64,000 bases of DNA from Allobosea sp. (GTDB lineage: Bacteria > Pseudomonadota > Alphaproteobacteria > Rhizobiales > Kaistiaceae): NCBI GenBank assembly GCA_017307955.1, contig JAFKFV010000009.1, positions 62,001 through 126,000 on the forward strand, given 5' to 3'. Under the pieces are notes generated by a model, which was given only the letters and a program-made list of their open reading frames with translations, was not told where the DNA came from and searched no databases. Each line of letters starts with the position of its first letter. Position 1 is the first letter of the stretch. This document shows positions 62,643 through 64,000 of the stretch, piece by piece. The translations under genes and the position numbers were made by a program.

Positions 62643-64000
62643 TCATACGGCGGCGACGAACACCGTGCAAACGGGCTTTTTGCCCCACGCCTCGCGCACG
62701 GCTGCTCGGACAGCCCGGCGGAGCGCGTCGCGCACCATCTCGCCGTCGCGCCGGCGGGCCCGCGGAATGCTCTCGATCGTCCCGAGCACGGCGCTCATGA
62801 CAAGCGCCTCGAACGGCTCGCCGGTCGGTCCTTGCATCGGCAGCCCGACGAGACCGATCTCGGGATCGCTGGCGAGGGAGCCCTTGGCGTCGAGCACTAC
62901 CGAGACGGCGACATGGCCGGCAAAGGCGAGACGCTTACGCTCGGGGACGCCGACGGCATCGAGATCGCCAATGATGGTGCCGTCCTTGTAGAGGCGGCCG
63001 GCGGCGACATCGTCGATCTCCTCGGCCGGCCCCGGCGCGAGGCGGACCATGGCACCGTCCTCGATCTCGACCACCTCGCGGACGCCGTGCGCACGCGCAA
63101 AGGCGGCATGGGCTGCGAGATGCATCGCCTCGCCATGGACGGGAATGGCGATCTTCGGCCGCGTCCAGCGATACATCTCGGCGAGTTCGTCGCGCCGAGG
63201 ATGGCCGGAGACATGCACCAGCCGCTCGCGGTCGGTCACGACATCGACGCCGAGTTCGGCGAGCTGGTTGATGATGCCGTTGATCGCCTTCTCGTTGCCA
63301 GGGATCGGCCGCGCCGAGAAGACGACCGTGTCGCCGGGCGCGAGGCCGATGAACTTGTGATCGTCGGAGGCGATGCGGGCCAGCGCGGCGCGCGGCTCGC
63401 CCTGGCTTCCGGTCACGATGGCGACCACCTTGTCACGCGGCAGATAGCCGTAGGACTCCTCGTCAAGGAACGGCTCCAGCCCATCGAGGTAGCCGAGTTC
63501 GTGCGCAACCTGGCAGGCACGATGCAGTGCGCGCCCAACCAGCACCACCTGGCGGTCGTTCGCCGCCGCGGCTTCGGCGATCGAGCGAATGCGCGCGATA
63601 TTGGAAGCGAAGGTCGTGAAGAACACCCGGCCCGTCGCCTCGGCGATGACCGATTTCAGCTCGCGGGCGACCTCGCTCTCGGAAGGGCTGCGCCCCGGCC
63701 GCATCGCATTGGTCGAGTCGCAGACGAGCGCCAGCACGCCCTCGTCGCCAATCGCGGCGAAGCGTTCGGCATCCGTGACCGGCCCGATGACCGGGGTCGG
63801 ATCGAGCTTCCAGTCGCCGGTATGGACGACCGTGCCGAGAGGGCTGCGGATCGCGAGCGCCATGGGCTCGAGGATGGAATGCGCGACGGCGATGAACTCG
63901 ACCTCGAAGGGGCCGACCCTGCGCCGCTCGCCGGGCCTGACGATCGTCACCGGCACTTCGGGAGCACCGGGATGCCCGGCCCGCTTGGCGGCGAGCAGCC
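62643..64000 (-). CDS. rnj: Ribonuclease J (5' end outside window)
   Basis: About 452 codons are visible; roughly the first 100 residues, including the metallo-beta-lactamase HxHxDH motif, lie beyond the right edge. Visible elements: VAHSILEPMALAI, VVHTGDWKLD, CDSTNAM, the beta-CASP region VSGHPRRDELAEMYRW and IPVHGEAMHL, and a C-terminal domain. RNase J has 5' exo- and endonuclease activity and acts in mRNA and rRNA processing. First of the rnj-mce-DUF1467 run, transcribed leftward. Confidence 0.95.
   Translation of the reverse strand, partial: LLAAKRAGHPGAPEVPVTIVRPGERRRVGPFEVEFIAVAHSILEPMALAIRSPLGTVVHTGDWKLDPTPVIGPVTDAERFAAIGDEGVLALVCDSTNAMRPGRSPSESEVARELKSVIAEATGRVFFTTFASNIARIRSIAEAAAANDRQVVLVGRALHRACQVAHELGYLDGLEPFLDEESYGYLPRDKVVAIVTGSQGEPRAALARIASDDHKFIGLAPGDTVVFSARPIPGNEKAINGIINQLAELGVDVVTDRERLVHVSGHPRRDELAEMYRWTRPKIAIPVHGEAMHLAAHAAFARAHGVREVVEIEDGAMVRLAPGPAEEIDDVAAGRLYKDGTIIGDLDAVGVPERKRLAFAGHVAVSVVLDAKGSLASDPEIGLVGLPMQGPTGEPFEALVMSAVLGTIESIPRARRRDGEMVRDALRRAVRAAVREAWGKKPVCTVFVAAV

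Noticed and set aside
1-64000. tRNA, rRNA, CRISPR array, insertion sequence or prophage
   Set aside because: No cloverleaf with a CCA-end context, no regularly spaced repeats, no transposase, integrase or phage structural genes were seen. A covariance search is still needed to exclude a tRNA.

Overview
The window is a high-GC, densely coded stretch of chromosome with no plasmid, phage or IS signature, no rRNA or tRNA gene that I can recognise, and no CRISPR array. Gene content and order point to an alphaproteobacterium of the Hyphomicrobiales (Rhizobiales). Order-typical blocks are pdxA-rsmA facing gmk-yicC-mltG-fabF-acpP-fabG-fabD, rpsF-rpsR-DUF2232-rplI, and rnj-mce-DUF1467, together with alphaproteobacterial families (Tim44-like, DUF3297, DUF1344, DUF6502). 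The genus cannot be fixed from the sequence alone.

Layout. 1-4.7 kb: partial HAD hydrolase, small basic protein, rpsU, Tim44-like protein, trhO, DUF3297, an FMN reductase and dgkA. 4.8-7.5 kb: pgsA-moaD-moaE-HD hydrolase, tightly coupled, then a glutathione S-transferase. 7.6-13.4 kb: ndk, DinB-like protein, a small membrane protein, a DUF4344 metallopeptidase homologue with an altered HExxH-like motif, an ABC-F ATPase and a cation/proton antiporter. 13.4-23.3 kb: holC and pepA (minus), then a coherent envelope run lptF-lptG-lptD-surA followed by pdxA and rsmA (plus). 23.3-31 kb: a methyltransferase inserted in front of gmk-yicC-mltG and the fatty acid synthesis genes. 31-38.2 kb: DUF1344, polysaccharide deacetylase, an Fsr-type MFS exporter, a three-gene MacB-like ABC module with a His-rich permease, and an alkaline phosphatase. 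38.5-44.1 kb: the ribosomal block, cfa and dnaB. 44.1-50.3 kb: a small HTH regulator, two truncated genes fused head to head, a VOC protein, alr-radA-cvpA-purF. 50.3-57 kb: a palindromic REP-like element, an SDR, arylsulfatase divergent from a Crp-type regulator, der, a TPR protein and panB. 57.2-64 kb: two tandem L,D-transpeptidases, a DUF6502-DUF5666 pair divergent from a glycosyltransferase, then DUF1467-mce-rnj, with rnj running off the right edge.

Many genes serve the cell envelope: LPS export and assembly (lptFGD, surA), phospholipids (pgsA, dgkA, cfa), fatty acids (fabD, fabG, acpP, fabF), and peptidoglycan (mltG, alr, two YkuD proteins). Nucleotide and replication genes (ndk, gmk, purF, dnaB, holC, radA, der) fill most of the rest.

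The most interesting non-coding signal is at 60.30-60.38 kb. Two back-to-back promoter-like sequences each have a 17-bp spacer filled by a copy of the same AT-rich palindrome. One points at the DUF6502-DUF5666 pair and the other at the glycosyltransferase, which suggests an undescribed co-repressed unit. Other points worth checking are a perfect 11-bp inverted repeat in front of the Crp-type regulator, a PHO-box-like repeat before the alkaline phosphatase, the ABC module with a histidine-rich loop (a possible zinc system without its binding protein), and a deletion scar that joins two gene remnants.
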